Source: Shouchella hunanensis | Lineage (GTDB): Bacteria > Bacillota > Bacilli > Bacillales > Bacillaceae_D | DNA: 64,000 bases | Direction of reading: 5' to 3' | Assembly: GCF_028735875.1 (NCBI RefSeq) | Contig: NZ_CP117834.1 | Coordinates: 1,166,001-1,230,000, forward strand | In this document: piece by piece, positions 42,118 through 50,657 of the stretch | Numbering within the stretch: position 1 is the stretch's first letter | Layout of the letters: each line of letters begins with the position of its first letter | Program-made: the position numbers and the translations under genes | Notes under the pieces: generated by a model | The model's database searches: none | What the model was told of the DNA's origin: nothing | What the model saw: only the letters and a program-made list of their open reading frames with translations

Positions 42118-42563
42118 TAGCGATGTGTGTCTTCATAGCTTAAAATTTTGCCAATTCGATTCGCATGCCGTCCGCCTTCAAACGCTTCCCCTAGCCATGT
42201 CCGCACAATTTCTCCAGCCAGTCCTGGACCAATAACGCGTTCACCCATTGAAATCATATTCGTATCATTATGCTGTCTTGTTGCTTTTGCACTGAACACA
42301 TCGTGTACAAGGGCACAGCGGATGCCTTTCACCTTGTTTGCCGCTATCGACATACCAATTCCTGTACCGCATACGAGAATTCCGCGATCAAATTCACCTG
42401 CTGCTACTTTTTCAGCAACAGGAAGAGCATAATCAGGATAATCAACGGACCCTTCACAATTACAACCAAAATCTTCATAAGCAAACCCTAAGTCTTTTAT
42501 TACGGCAATGAGTTCGTCTTTTAAACGAGTTCCACCATGATCGGAAGCAATAGCTATTTTCAT
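42117..42563 (-). CDS. rpiB: Ribose-5-phosphate isomerase B
   Basis: 148 residues from the ATG at 42563 (AAGGAG 8 nt upstream; the frame reaches 3 codons further). Interconverts ribose 5-phosphate and ribulose 5-phosphate. Signatures are IASDHGGTRLKDE at the start and GILVCGTGIGMSIAANK, with the catalytic Cys in VCGTG. In B. subtilis it is ywlF, between ywlE and ywlG; here an MCP gene is inserted between ywlE and rpiB. Confidence 0.96.
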   Translation of the reverse strand: MKIAIASDHGGTRLKDELIAVIKDLGFAYEDFGCNCEGSVDYPDYALPVAEKVAAGEFDRGILVCGTGIGMSIAANKVKGIRCALVHDVFSAKATRQHNDTNMISMGERVIGPGLAGEIVRTWLGEAFEGGRHANRIGKILSYEDTHR

Positions 42564-42595
42564 CTCGTACACTCCTTCGTTTTTACCACTACAAA

Positions 42596-42616
42596 AAGCG
42601 CCTGTTTAGGACGCTT
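42596..42616 (-). terminator. Possible terminator after the MCP gene
   Basis: Hairpin AAGCGCC/GG-ACGCTT with a bulge and a 6-nt loop, followed on minus by TTTGTAG. Short and imperfect. Confidence 0.5.
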
Positions 42617-43942
42617 CTATTGGTTTGATTCTATTGTAAACTTTTCGATCGTTGTCTTCAATTCCTTGGCTTGATTTGATAAGTCTTTTGATAACGTTTC
42701 AATCTCACTTAACGCCACCGTCTGTTCTTCTGTCATCGCCGTGACTTCTTGTGCACCAGCAGAGGTTTGCTCTGCAATCGCAGCTACTTCCTCTGTTTTC
42801 ACCGAGCTCGCTTCAATGGATTGCTTCTGCTTGTCCGACAAAGTAGAAATAATTTCAATTATATCTGTAACGGTTTTGGCAGATGATTCCATCTCCAAAA
42901 GTGCCGTTGTCGTTTTTTCACCTTGCTCCGTCTGAATTCTTGCAACATCTACTTGTTCTTCAATGTTCTTAACAACTTGTTTCACTTCTTCTTGAATAGT
43001 CGTAATTAATTGATTGATGGATTCAACCGCTTGTGTGCTTTCGTCAGCCAGCTTCCGAACTTCACTCGCTACCACCGCGAACCCGCGCCCATGCTCCCCA
43101 GCACGAGAAGCTTCAATAGAGGCATTTAAAGCAAGTAAGTTTGTTTGCTTAGCGATGGCACCAACAACTGCCGTAATCCCTTCTACCTCTTGCGCTTGTT
43201 CTTCAAGACGGTGAACCGAATCAAGTGAATGCTCTTGCTTCGTTGTTAGGTCGCCTATTCCTTTTACAAGATTCGTCGTCATGACCCTACTTGTTTCAAG
43301 AAGCTGCCCCATTTCTGACGCTTGCTTTGATGACAAGGAGGCTTTTTCTTGCATCTCGTTTGCCATTTCAGTAGTCGTTTCGAGAGAGAAGACGGTTTCT
43401 TGAATGGCTTGTGCAGCATTTTCTGCTCCACTAGCAATTTCGCCCATTGTAAAGCCGATTTGCTCCGCTTGAGAGGAGGAAGTAGCTGTAGCTATACCTA
43501 ATTGCTGAACTCGCTCATCTGTTTCAACGAAGTTCCGATCGATTTCACGAACCATTCCATTCAAATTTGTGAGCATTTTATTATATGCGACACCTAATGC
43601 ACGCAGTTCGTCATCTGACTTTGATAATTCGACTGTTTGATCTATGACACCAGCTGCCGCCTCTGTAACCGCTTGTTCTAACTGGGCCAAAGGTTTCGTT
43701 ATAATATTCGATAGAAAATAACCGAGTATGCCACTCCAGACTACACCCGCTAGCAGAACAAGTAATGTGAGCCAAGCTGGATCTATGTTAAGGAACGAAG
43801 CAAAAAAATCTGCTAAAAAGTACAGGATGATGGCACTGCTAGCAAACGTGATGACCGCAACAGTACTAACCCCTAATACAATTTTCTTCCGAATACTGAA
43901 TCTGTACCTTTTAGAGACACTTGTTTCTGCTTCCATTCCCAT
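42617..43942 (-). CDS. Methyl-accepting chemotaxis protein without an extracellular domain
   Basis: 441 residues. Two membrane helices (about 17-38 and 48-70) are joined by only about 10 residues, so there is no periplasmic-type ligand-binding domain. A HAMP region (about 68-125) and a complete signalling domain follow; the hairpin tip reads [30 protein letters not shown], and Glu/Gln pairs suit methylation. It should couple to CheA/CheW and sense something in the membrane, the cytoplasm or via a partner. It is inserted between ywlE and rpiB relative to B. subtilis. Confidence 0.92.
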   Translation of the reverse strand: MGMEAETSVSKRYRFSIRKKIVLGVSTVAVITFASSAIILYFLADFFASFLNIDPAWLTLLVLLAGVVWSGILGYFLSNIITKPLAQLEQAVTEAAAGVIDQTVELSKSDDELRALGVAYNKMLTNLNGMVREIDRNFVETDERVQQLGIATATSSSQAEQIGFTMGEIASGAENAAQAIQETVFSLETTTEMANEMQEKASLSSKQASEMGQLLETSRVMTTNLVKGIGDLTTKQEHSLDSVHRLEEQAQEVEGITAVVGAIAKQTNLLALNASIEASRAGEHGRGFAVVASEVRKLADESTQAVESINQLITTIQEEVKQVVKNIEEQVDVARIQTEQGEKTTTALLEMESSAKTVTDIIEIISTLSDKQKQSIEASSVKTEEVAAIAEQTSAGAQEVTAMTEEQTVALSEIETLSKDLSNQAKELKTTIEKFTIESNQ

Positions 43943-43957
43943 TCATCCTTTTCTATT

Positions 43958-44392
43958 TTAAGATTGCCGCAGAAAGTCTTTAACGGCTTTTTTAATCATT
44001 TTCGCAGTTTGTTCATAATCCTCATCCGTACCACCGAAGGGATCCTGTATATCATAGCCTTCTCTTCCAGCCGCCTCTTGTAGCGTAGATACATTCTGAT
44101 AAGGATAACGTTCTTCTACGATTCGTTTATGGGCAGAAGACATCGTTAGTACTTTGTCCGCCCATTGAATGAGTTCATCCGATAAAGGTTGCGACGCGTG
44201 ATCTAGTTCAATTCCTTCTTTTTCTAAAACCCTTTTAGAACCGCTAGAAATTGCATGTCCATACGCAGCACTTACGCCTGCAGATTTAACATTTACGTGC
44301 TCACTTCCATATTTCTTTAAATAAGCTTCAGCTAATGGTGAGCGACACGTATTTCCTGTACAAACAACTAAAACATTTTTCTTCTTTTTCAT
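43958..44392 (-). CDS. ywlE: Low-molecular-weight phosphatase, YwlE-type protein arginine phosphatase
   Basis: 144 residues. The P-loop C11-TGNT-C16-R17-S-P and the general acid in DPFGGTDEDY identify the LMW-PTP fold. The residue at T15 is Thr, as in B. subtilis YwlE, where this Thr sets phosphoarginine over phosphotyrosine preference. It would reverse McsB arginine phosphorylation in stress protein turnover. Located 15 bp upstream of the MCP gene and about 65 bp behind mntP in the transcription direction. Confidence 0.92.
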   Translation of the reverse strand: MKKKKNVLVVCTGNTCRSPLAEAYLKKYGSEHVNVKSAGVSAAYGHAISSGSKRVLEKEGIELDHASQPLSDELIQWADKVLTMSSAHKRIVEERYPYQNVSTLQEAAGREGYDIQDPFGGTDEDYEQTAKMIKKAVKDFLRQS

Positions 44393-44456
44393 GGTTCCAC
44401 TCCTTCACTTTACATCAATGTTTCACTAGTTTAGCACATGTGTACCAGTTGATTCA

Positions 44457-44999
44457 TCAAAGTGGGAGCATGATTTTCAAACCAAATCCAATTAAAATAA
44501 CCCCGCCTAATAGTTCTCCATAAGAACCAATGAGTTTATGAAATTTAGAGCCAATTAACAAACCCAACCAAGCTAATACCATACTGACAGCTCCAATACT
44601 TACTACTGTCAACATGACTTTCGTTCCTAAAATACCAAACGACAAGCCAGCGGAAAAACTGTCTAAACTTACACCCAAGGCAAACAATAATAACCCAATA
44701 CCTACTGGCTTTAATTTTGAGTTTTCTTCTTCCGAAAAAGAAGCTAACAGCATTTGCACACCTATAACCAGGAGAAGACCTCCACCTATGTAGGTTGCGA
44801 TAACATCATACTTACCAGAAAGCCATTGACCCGTAATCATACCGAGTAACGGCATAAAGACGTGAAAAGCACCGATCGTAAGACCAATGCGGAACACTTG
44901 CTTTCCCGTAAGACCAAGCATCCCCATTCCTAAGGTTACTGAAAAGGCATCCATTCCTAAAGCTGCTGCCATAATCATTATCGTCACAATCTCGTGCAT
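44457..44999 (-). CDS. mntP: Manganese efflux pump MntP
   Basis: 180 residues, six membrane helices. Exports Mn(II). The repeated MntP motif with membrane Asp residues appears twice: AAALGMDAFSVTLGMG (about 11-26) and LFALGVSLDSFSAGLSFG (about 106-123). In B. subtilis this is YwlD at the same locus. No yybP-ykoY Mn riboswitch fits in the about 100-bp upstream gap. Confidence 0.94.
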   Translation of the reverse strand: MHEIVTIMIMAAALGMDAFSVTLGMGMLGLTGKQVFRIGLTIGAFHVFMPLLGMITGQWLSGKYDVIATYIGGGLLLVIGVQMLLASFSEEENSKLKPVGIGLLLFALGVSLDSFSAGLSFGILGTKVMLTVVSIGAVSMVLAWLGLLIGSKFHKLIGSYGELLGGVILIGFGLKIMLPL

Positions 45000-45100
45000 T
45001 GTTTAACTCCTCCCGCAAAAACATGCTATTCGAATGTATGCACGTCCGAGAGATTTTAGACAGGCTAATAGGCATGGTCATAAAAATGGTAACAGCAAAG

Positions 45101-45127
45101 AACCTCCCATTCGTAAAATGAGAGGTT
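45101..45127 (-). terminator. Likely terminator after the RraB-like gene
   Basis: Stem AACCTC (45101-45106) with GAGGTT (45122-45127) and inner CATT/AATG, followed on minus by TCTTTGCTGTT. Confidence 0.6.
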
Positions 45128-45148
45128 CCATCTATAAGCTAGGTAGCC

Positions 45149-45952
45149 TTAATCCACCATTGCTCCCCAGCCGTCTATTTTCACTTCGTATTTCGCCGTT
45201 ATTTCTTCTAAATCGTGTTGTTGCTTCACAATTTCAGCATGAGTGAGAGAAATCACTTTTTTGCACACCAGAACAAATTCCTCATGTTCTTCATCTTCGT
45301 CAACGTCAACTACATACCCTTCAAGTTCAACCAACTTCGCTACTTTTCGAGCAATTCGTCGATTAGGACAAAGCAAAATAAACTCCACTTCCCGTGGCTT
45401 ACTCATATCAACACCAGAGTCTTTTAAACTCTGCAAAACAGCGCCATCATCATCATTAGGGAAATCAACAGGGGTAATATAGGTTACATTGTAAAAGTAA
45501 AATGATTGCTGTTCTTCTTCTGAAGAAAGCATTTCTTCAAATCCTAATTCTTCTAGAATCATGCAAAAACGTTCACTTTCAGCTTGTTTATGAGAGACGA
45601 TAAAGCCAATATCTTTCACATTGGAAAGATAGAAATAGCGCTGCCATTGCTGTAACCAATCTGCAAATGATTCCATCCGAATAATGTCATCACGCATTTG
45701 AGGAAACACGACAACGGTATCGAGTAAACGATCGGATTCCGTATAAAAAAACTCAAGCATTCCCAATAAATCATTAACACCGGGCTTGTCTGCAAAAGAA
45801 TCCTCGTCTACTGCGAATACTTCATCCGATATTAAGTAATATGGAACATCCATCGCTTTTCGATCCGTCATAATCGTTACATGGCCATAAATGATTTCTG
45901 TTTCCGGATCCACTTCTGTTTTATAAGAAAACACTTGTTTTGAACGCTCCAT
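45149..45952 (-). CDS. Two-part protein with C-terminal RraB-like domain
   Basis: 267 residues from the ATG at 45952 (AAGGAG 6 nt upstream; the frame extends 21 codons further). The C-terminal about 85 residues resemble RraB, the protein inhibitor of RNase E: VEFILLCPNRRIARKVAKLV, then EFVLVCKKVISLTHAEI and the ending AKYEVKIDGWGAMVD, close to the RraB ending KFDVEYDGWG. The N-terminal about 150 residues are acidic and aromatic; I recognise no family. Bacilli have RNase Y and J instead of RNase E, so the target must differ. It lies between tsaC and mntP, absent there in B. subtilis. Confidence 0.75.
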   Translation of the reverse strand: MERSKQVFSYKTEVDPETEIIYGHVTIMTDRKAMDVPYYLISDEVFAVDEDSFADKPGVNDLLGMLEFFYTESDRLLDTVVVFPQMRDDIIRMESFADWLQQWQRYFYLSNVKDIGFIVSHKQAESERFCMILEELGFEEMLSSEEEQQSFYFYNVTYITPVDFPNDDDGAVLQSLKDSGVDMSKPREVEFILLCPNRRIARKVAKLVELEGYVVDVDEDEEHEEFVLVCKKVISLTHAEIVKQQHDLEEITAKYEVKIDGWGAMVD

Positions 45953-46158
45953 TTTCCGCTCCTTTTCATCATAATGTCGTCGTTTTTCTTCATGCAGATT
46001 CAGTTGCGTGTGCAACTAAACAGGGAGGCTATCTAATCATTCTTTTCTTTCTTGTTATCGGCAAAAACAGGCTTGTTTGTTAAGGTGTGAAAGCCAGCCT
46101 TCTCTACACTATTCACCTTGTCCTTAAACCATTCCTGTTAAGTCCATACTCTTTTTCT

Positions 46159-47181
46159 TTATAGACGCTTGCCACCCGCTGCTTTTTCGAGTCGATTCAT
46201 TATAGCGGCTCCAACACCTAGTGTCGGAACTGCTTCTACGAAAATAACCGTTACTGCTTTTTCATCAAATAAACGAAGCGTATAATAGAACGTCTGAGCT
46301 AAGTCATAAAGGGAGTGGACCACAATCGATTCATGTGCTTCTTTATAACTCTCGCTCGCCAATACACCTACCCGTAATCCACTTGCTTTTGCCCTTTGAA
46401 TAGCGGAATGAAAATGCTTTGGCTCCTCCACAATATACACGTCGGCTTCAGGTGCATAATGCGTATACTTCATTCCTGGTGATTTAGGTTGTTCATTTGT
46501 GCTTACTAACGCTTTATCCACACCAATTGGTCCAACAACCCCTTCAATTTCTTCTTTCGTCACACCTCCAGGCCGATAAAGTACAGGGGTATCTTCAACG
46601 ATGCTTAATACCGTCGATTCTAAACCAATGCCTGTTTGTCCCCCGTCAATCACGCCATCGATCCTTCCGTTCAGATCCTGTAACACATGGGCTGCTGTTG
46701 TAGGTGATGGGCGGCCTGATTGATTTGCACTAGGAGCGGCAATGGGCAGTTGGCACGCTTTTAAAAACGCTCTTGCCACCGGATTAGACGGCATCCGTAT
46801 ACCTACCGTTTCTAAGCCCGCTGTTACATGGGTCGACAAGACCGGCTTCGCTTTAAAAATTAACGTAAGTGCTCCTGGCCAAAAGGCCTCCATTAAACGA
46901 TCCGCAACTTCAGGAATGTCTGCTACTAATTCATTCAGCTGTGTTTTATCTCCTATGTGGACAATCAGTGGATTGTCACTCGGTCTTCCTTTTGCATAAA
47001 AGATTTTGCTGACTGCTTCATCAGATAATGCGTTCGCCCCTAAGCCGTACACCGTTTCAGTAGGGAACGCAATGAGCTTATTGTCCCTTATCCACATTGT
47101 CGGTTCTTGTAATAATAAGGGTTCTCCCTTCTCTATATCATTGTTATCCACATTCCAAACCTTCGTCTGTTTATAACTCAC
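46159..47181 (-). CDS. tsaC: Threonylcarbamoyl-AMP synthase (Sua5/YwlC type)
   Basis: 340 residues. Makes threonylcarbamoyl-AMP from Thr, bicarbonate and ATP for the t6A37 tRNA modification. The YrdC domain (about 30-210) holds FPTETVYGLGANA and KGRPSDNPLIVH, and the Sua5 C-terminal domain (about 235-340) is joined by SPGMKYTHYAPEA. Length fits B. subtilis YwlC. Its 5' coding region carries two perfect DnaA boxes, which affect residues near 10-30 that are not conserved in the family. Confidence 0.95.
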   Translation of the reverse strand: MSYKQTKVWNVDNNDIEKGEPLLLQEPTMWIRDNKLIAFPTETVYGLGANALSDEAVSKIFYAKGRPSDNPLIVHIGDKTQLNELVADIPEVADRLMEAFWPGALTLIFKAKPVLSTHVTAGLETVGIRMPSNPVARAFLKACQLPIAAPSANQSGRPSPTTAAHVLQDLNGRIDGVIDGGQTGIGLESTVLSIVEDTPVLYRPGGVTKEEIEGVVGPIGVDKALVSTNEQPKSPGMKYTHYAPEADVYIVEEPKHFHSAIQRAKASGLRVGVLASESYKEAHESIVVHSLYDLAQTFYYTLRLFDEKAVTVIFVEAVPTLGVGAAIMNRLEKAAGGKRL

Positions 47182-47392
47182 GATCTGTTCGCCTCTTTCA
47201 TTCTAACGAAACTTTTTTCTTCAAATCTTCAAATGCCTATCCTATAAGGGTTCACTCTATTTTATCAGACTAATCTATCGATTGCACCAAAAGAAAAAAC
47301 AGTTTATCCACGGCTGTGGATAAACTGTTTATAAGTTGATAAATTCAGCTATAATTGAACTTTTCCGCGCTTATACACAAAACTTATACACA
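46956..47392. promoter_or_regulatory. Cluster of DnaA boxes across the 5' end of ywlC and its upstream region
   Basis: Perfect TTATCCACA at 47088-47096 (+), 47144-47152 (+) and 47315-47323 (-); TTATACACA, also fitting TTATNCACA, at 47371-47379 and 47384-47392 (+). One-mismatch sites are TTATCCACG at 47304-47312 (+) and TTGTCCACA at 46956-46964 (-). Five consensus 9-mers within 305 bp is far above chance. I recall a DnaA-box cluster in ywlC of B. subtilis that titrates DnaA; the position matches. Confidence 0.8.
47297..47330 (-). terminator. Terminator of ywlB that also carries two DnaA boxes
   Basis: A 15-bp perfect stem with a GGCT loop. On minus it is followed by TTTCTTTT. Both arms contain a DnaA box (47304-47312 and 47315-47323), so one palindrome may serve two roles. 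Confidence 0.75.
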
Positions 47393-47404
47393 AATCCACA
47401 GGTC

Positions 47405-47851
47405 TTACACAATATGCGAACAGTTATAAGACCATGCAATCGTGTCATCTATGCTCGTTATATGTTGATAATGCTCTAATTGCTTGATTTCTTCAGGAAT
47501 CGACTGTTTTGATACTTGTTCAAAACCTAATGGCTCAAATAAAGACGCCTTTCCACTACTCAATGCATACACATGGTTTACACCTTCAGAATGAGCAAAC
47601 GCCAATGCTAATTGAATGAATTCAACTGCTGCCATGGCATGGGTTTTTTCGCTATCAATGACAAGTGTGCGTAACAGCCCTAGATCTAACACTTTGTCTA
47701 ACCCGACTGTTCCCACTAACATTCCTTCTTCATTCTCGACGACAACAAAGCTATCTATTTGATTCGGCGTTTTAGCAGAGCCAACCCGTGCAAATAAATG
47801 TTGAACTGCCAATACATCCGTTTCTTCCATTTTTCGAACCGTTAATGACAT
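47405..47851 (-). CDS. ywlB: GNAT family N-acetyltransferase YwlB
   Basis: 148 residues. The acetyl-CoA fold is recognisable although the binding loop is divergent: LVIDSEKTHAMAAVEFIQLALAFA is followed by VNHVYALSSGKASLFEPLGFEQVSK, typical of the ArgA-like YwlB group. In B. subtilis the gene lies at the same place between spoIIR and ywlC. The substrate is unknown; amino-acid N-acetylation is possible. Terminator and DnaA boxes follow it. Confidence 0.85.
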   Translation of the reverse strand: MSLTVRKMEETDVLAVQHLFARVGSAKTPNQIDSFVVVENEEGMLVGTVGLDKVLDLGLLRTLVIDSEKTHAMAAVEFIQLALAFAHSEGVNHVYALSSGKASLFEPLGFEQVSKQSIPEEIKQLEHYQHITSIDDTIAWSYNCSHIV

Positions 47852-47906
47852 ATGAGACGTCCTCCTTTTTGTTCATTCTATGAGGAGGCTTGTACATATA
47901 TGACTA

Positions 47907-48521
47907 TTATCCAAATAACCGATCCCATACAGATTCAAACATATCAACTATAAAAAAAGATGTTTCGACTTCAGGATCTTCTTCGTTGGATTCTGATTCT
48001 ACCTCTTTCGCTTCTGCATTGTCCATATCTAGAAAACATAATGGTGGAAATAGTACACACCACCAGTTTTCGCCTTCCCCTTCTCCAAGTGTTACAAGAA
48101 CGGCTTGATAGGCTCCTGCGGGGTAAACAAGGTTACCGTAAAGCTTTGTCGGAAACGCAACCTCTTCGTTAAATTCAACGGTATAGTCTTGATTCTTGTT
48201 GTATTTGCTCAACTCACGCGCAACGATCGCTTCCATTTCATCCATGTTGCTTTCAATGATTGCTACTGCTTCCTCAAACGTTTTCACTTCTTGAACCCAT
48301 TTTGTAATTTCTGCATTTATTTCATCACGGATATCCCGTTTTAACATTTGGTCACTAACGGAATCACTGTTTGCTAAAATGCGTAAGCGAATTGCCTCTT
48401 CTTCATTTACTTCTTGATGAAACTGACTAACTGCTTGTGCATTTTGTGATTCCCAACTCATTAGTCCTACAAATAAAGAGATTAATAGATAAATAATTGC
48501 TTTTGCCTTCATTACGAGCAC
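47907..48521 (-). CDS. spoIIR: Stage II sporulation protein R
   Basis: 204 residues from the GTG at 48521, which has AGGAGG 9 nt upstream; an ATG three codons later is the alternative. Signal peptide or N-terminal helix (about 5-27), then the SpoIIR core with EAIRLRILANSDSVSDQMLKR and a C-terminal VYPAGAYQAVLVTLGEGEGENWWCVLFPPLC. Secreted from the forespore, it triggers SpoIIGA to process pro-sigma-E in the mother cell. The last 45 residues form an acidic extension. It lies between prmC and ywlB as in B. subtilis. No sigma-F promoter was convincing. Confidence 0.94.
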   Translation of the reverse strand: MLVMKAKAIIYLLISLFVGLMSWESQNAQAVSQFHQEVNEEEAIRLRILANSDSVSDQMLKRDIRDEINAEITKWVQEVKTFEEAVAIIESNMDEMEAIVARELSKYNKNQDYTVEFNEEVAFPTKLYGNLVYPAGAYQAVLVTLGEGEGENWWCVLFPPLCFLDMDNAEAKEVESESNEEDPEVETSFFIVDMFESVWDRLFG

Positions 48522-48591
48522 CGCCCCTTCCCTCCTAGCATGGTCAGGGCAAGCACCGTTTAAACACAAAATCGTTCGACATTCTCTTTAG

Positions 48592-49431
48592 CTATAATCG
48601 AACATCAATCAATACAATTCGATCTTTTTCATTAATATCAAAACGGACTTCAATAGTGGCTTTTGGAAATTGTTTCTGAAATAACTGCTTGACCGCGCTT
48701 CCCTGTCCTGCTCCGATTTCAAGAGCGATGAGTGATCCATCATGGACATACTCATGAAGTTCAAGCGCTAAACGACGATAAACAGCTAGTCCGTCATCTC
48801 CGGCAAATAAAGCGAGCTCAGGCTCATATTCCCTTACTTGTTCAGCTAATGAAGCACGATCTCCTACCGGTATATAAGGAGGATTTGACACAATGACGTC
48901 GAAATACTCCCCTTTAACGGGTCTACATAAATCACCTAGTTTAAACCGGACCTTCGCACCTAATGTTTTTGCGTTTTCCTTGGCAACGTTTAAAGCCTTT
49001 TCTGATACATCGACCGCCGTCACTTCTGTATGTGGAGATTCTAATTGTAGAGTAATAGCAATAGCTCCACTTCCCGTACCTATGTCAACAATTCGTTCCG
49101 TTCCCTTTAGCCTCTCAAGAACCGCTTGAACCAGTTCCTCAGTCTCTGGTCGAGGAATGAGCACATCCCCTGATACGTTAAATATGCGTCCATAAAACGA
49201 TTCAGAGCCAATGATATGCTGCACCGGTATACCTGAAGTTAACGTCTCGACATCTGCTTTAAAAGCTAGCCAAACGTCATCACGCACTTCATCGTGAAAA
49301 CTGGCTAATAGGGCGGCACGATTTGTGTTCAGATGGTGACGTAGCAACCACTCTCCTGCCGGCTCCTCAAGACCATGACTTCGTAAAAAAGACGAAGCCC
49401 AGTTCAGAGCTTCGTATACCGTCTTCTTCAT
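48592..49431 (-). CDS. prmC: Release factor glutamine methyltransferase PrmC
   Basis: 279 residues. Methylates the GGQ glutamine of release factors 1 and 2. N-terminal helical domain (about 1-75), then a SAM-binding Rossmann domain with VDIGTGSGAIAI, and the substrate-Gln motif VSNPPYIP. It overlaps prfA by 1 bp, so substrate and modifier are translated together. Length is normal. Confidence 0.97.
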   Translation of the reverse strand: MKKTVYEALNWASSFLRSHGLEEPAGEWLLRHHLNTNRAALLASFHDEVRDDVWLAFKADVETLTSGIPVQHIIGSESFYGRIFNVSGDVLIPRPETEELVQAVLERLKGTERIVDIGTGSGAIAITLQLESPHTEVTAVDVSEKALNVAKENAKTLGAKVRFKLGDLCRPVKGEYFDVIVSNPPYIPVGDRASLAEQVREYEPELALFAGDDGLAVYRRLALELHEYVHDGSLIALEIGAGQGSAVKQLFQKQFPKATIEVRFDINEKDRIVLIDVRL

Positions 49432-50501
49432 TACGATTCCGCATTCTTCATTGCTTCAGATTGCTCTTCTACAATAAGTGCATCAATAATTTCATCGAGT
49501 TGACCTTGCAAGATTTGCTCAAGCTTTTGAATCGTCAAGCCAATGCGGTGATCCGTTACGCGACTTTGAGGGAAATTATAGGTACGAATCCGCTCAGAAC
49601 GATCGCCAGTGCCGATTGCGGTTTTACGTGCATCTGCGTATTCCGCCTGCGCTTCTTGCTGCACTTTATCGAAAATACGCGCTCGAAGCACTTTCATTGC
49701 TTTTTCTTTGTTTTTAATTTGTGATTTTTCATCTTGGCACGAAACAACTGTATTCGTAGGTAAATGAGTTAAACGAACGGCTGACATCGTCGTATTTACA
49801 CTTTGCCCACCAGGACCACTTGAAGTGAACGTATCCACTCGAATGTCTTTTTCATGAATGTCAATTTCCACTTCTTCGGCTTCAGGCAATACAGCCACCG
49901 TTGCAGTAGACGTATGAATACGTCCGCCAGATTCTGTCTTTGGTACACGCTGTACACGGTGAGCACCGTTTTCGTATTTGAGTTTTGAGTAAGCCCCTGT
50001 TCCATTGACCATAAAGATGACTTCTTTATAGCCGCCAATTTCATTTGCCTGGGCTTCAATAATCTCTGTTTTCCATCCTTGCATCTCAGCAAAACGATAG
50101 TACATTTTAAATAGGTCCGATGCGAAGAGCTGAGCTTCGTCTCCGCCAGCAGCTCCACGAATTTCAACAATAACGTTCTTGTCGTCATTCGGATCTTTCG
50201 GTAAAAGCAAAATCTTCAAACGAGCTTCCAATTCTTCTTTTCGACTTGAAAGCTCATCCAGCTCTTCTTTTACCATTTGGTACATCTCATCGTCTAATTT
50301 ATCTTCAAGCATGGCTTTTGCTTCATTTAATTGTTCGTGAACTTCTTTATAGTCACGGTATGCTTGCACGGTTTCCTCTATTTGTGCTTGTTCCTTTGAG
50401 TACTCACGTAATTTATTGGTATCACTAATTACATCTGGATCACTTAGTTGTTCGTTTAAAAAATCATAACGATCTTCAACAGATTGTAAACGATCTAACA
50501 C
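49431..50501 (-). CDS. prfA: Peptide chain release factor 1
   Basis: 356 residues. Reads UAA and UAG stop codons. The stop-codon tripeptide region is PKT (187-189, position of the PxT motif) and the peptidyl-tRNA hydrolysis motif GGQ is at 231-233 in [12 protein letters not shown]. First gene of the prfA-prmC-spoIIR group. Start by GTG or ATG is supported by GGTGACG; no frameshift is present. Confidence 0.97.
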   Translation of the reverse strand: MLDRLQSVEDRYDFLNEQLSDPDVISDTNKLREYSKEQAQIEETVQAYRDYKEVHEQLNEAKAMLEDKLDDEMYQMVKEELDELSSRKEELEARLKILLLPKDPNDDKNVIVEIRGAAGGDEAQLFASDLFKMYYRFAEMQGWKTEIIEAQANEIGGYKEVIFMVNGTGAYSKLKYENGAHRVQRVPKTESGGRIHTSTATVAVLPEAEEVEIDIHEKDIRVDTFTSSGPGGQSVNTTMSAVRLTHLPTNTVVSCQDEKSQIKNKEKAMKVLRARIFDKVQQEAQAEYADARKTAIGTGDRSERIRTYNFPQSRVTDHRIGLTIQKLEQILQGQLDEIIDALIVEEQSEAMKNAES

Positions 50502-50657
50502 GACGTCACCTCATCTTTATTTCCGCTACATATCCTTACCATTATAGTATATGGCACTTCTAATGGTCAATGCACCCTATTCGAACGGTTTGCACGCACT
50601 TCCTGTTGGGAATACTACATAGAATAGATTTGAGTTTTCTAAAAAGGCGGGATAAAG

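Noticed and set aside
45000-45100. Mn-sensing yybP-ykoY riboswitch before mntP
   Set aside because: The gap is too short and shows no long paired leader.
49323-49724. 133-codon plus-strand frame across prmC and prfA
   Set aside because: Spans the antisense of two conserved genes and has no domain match or ribosome site.
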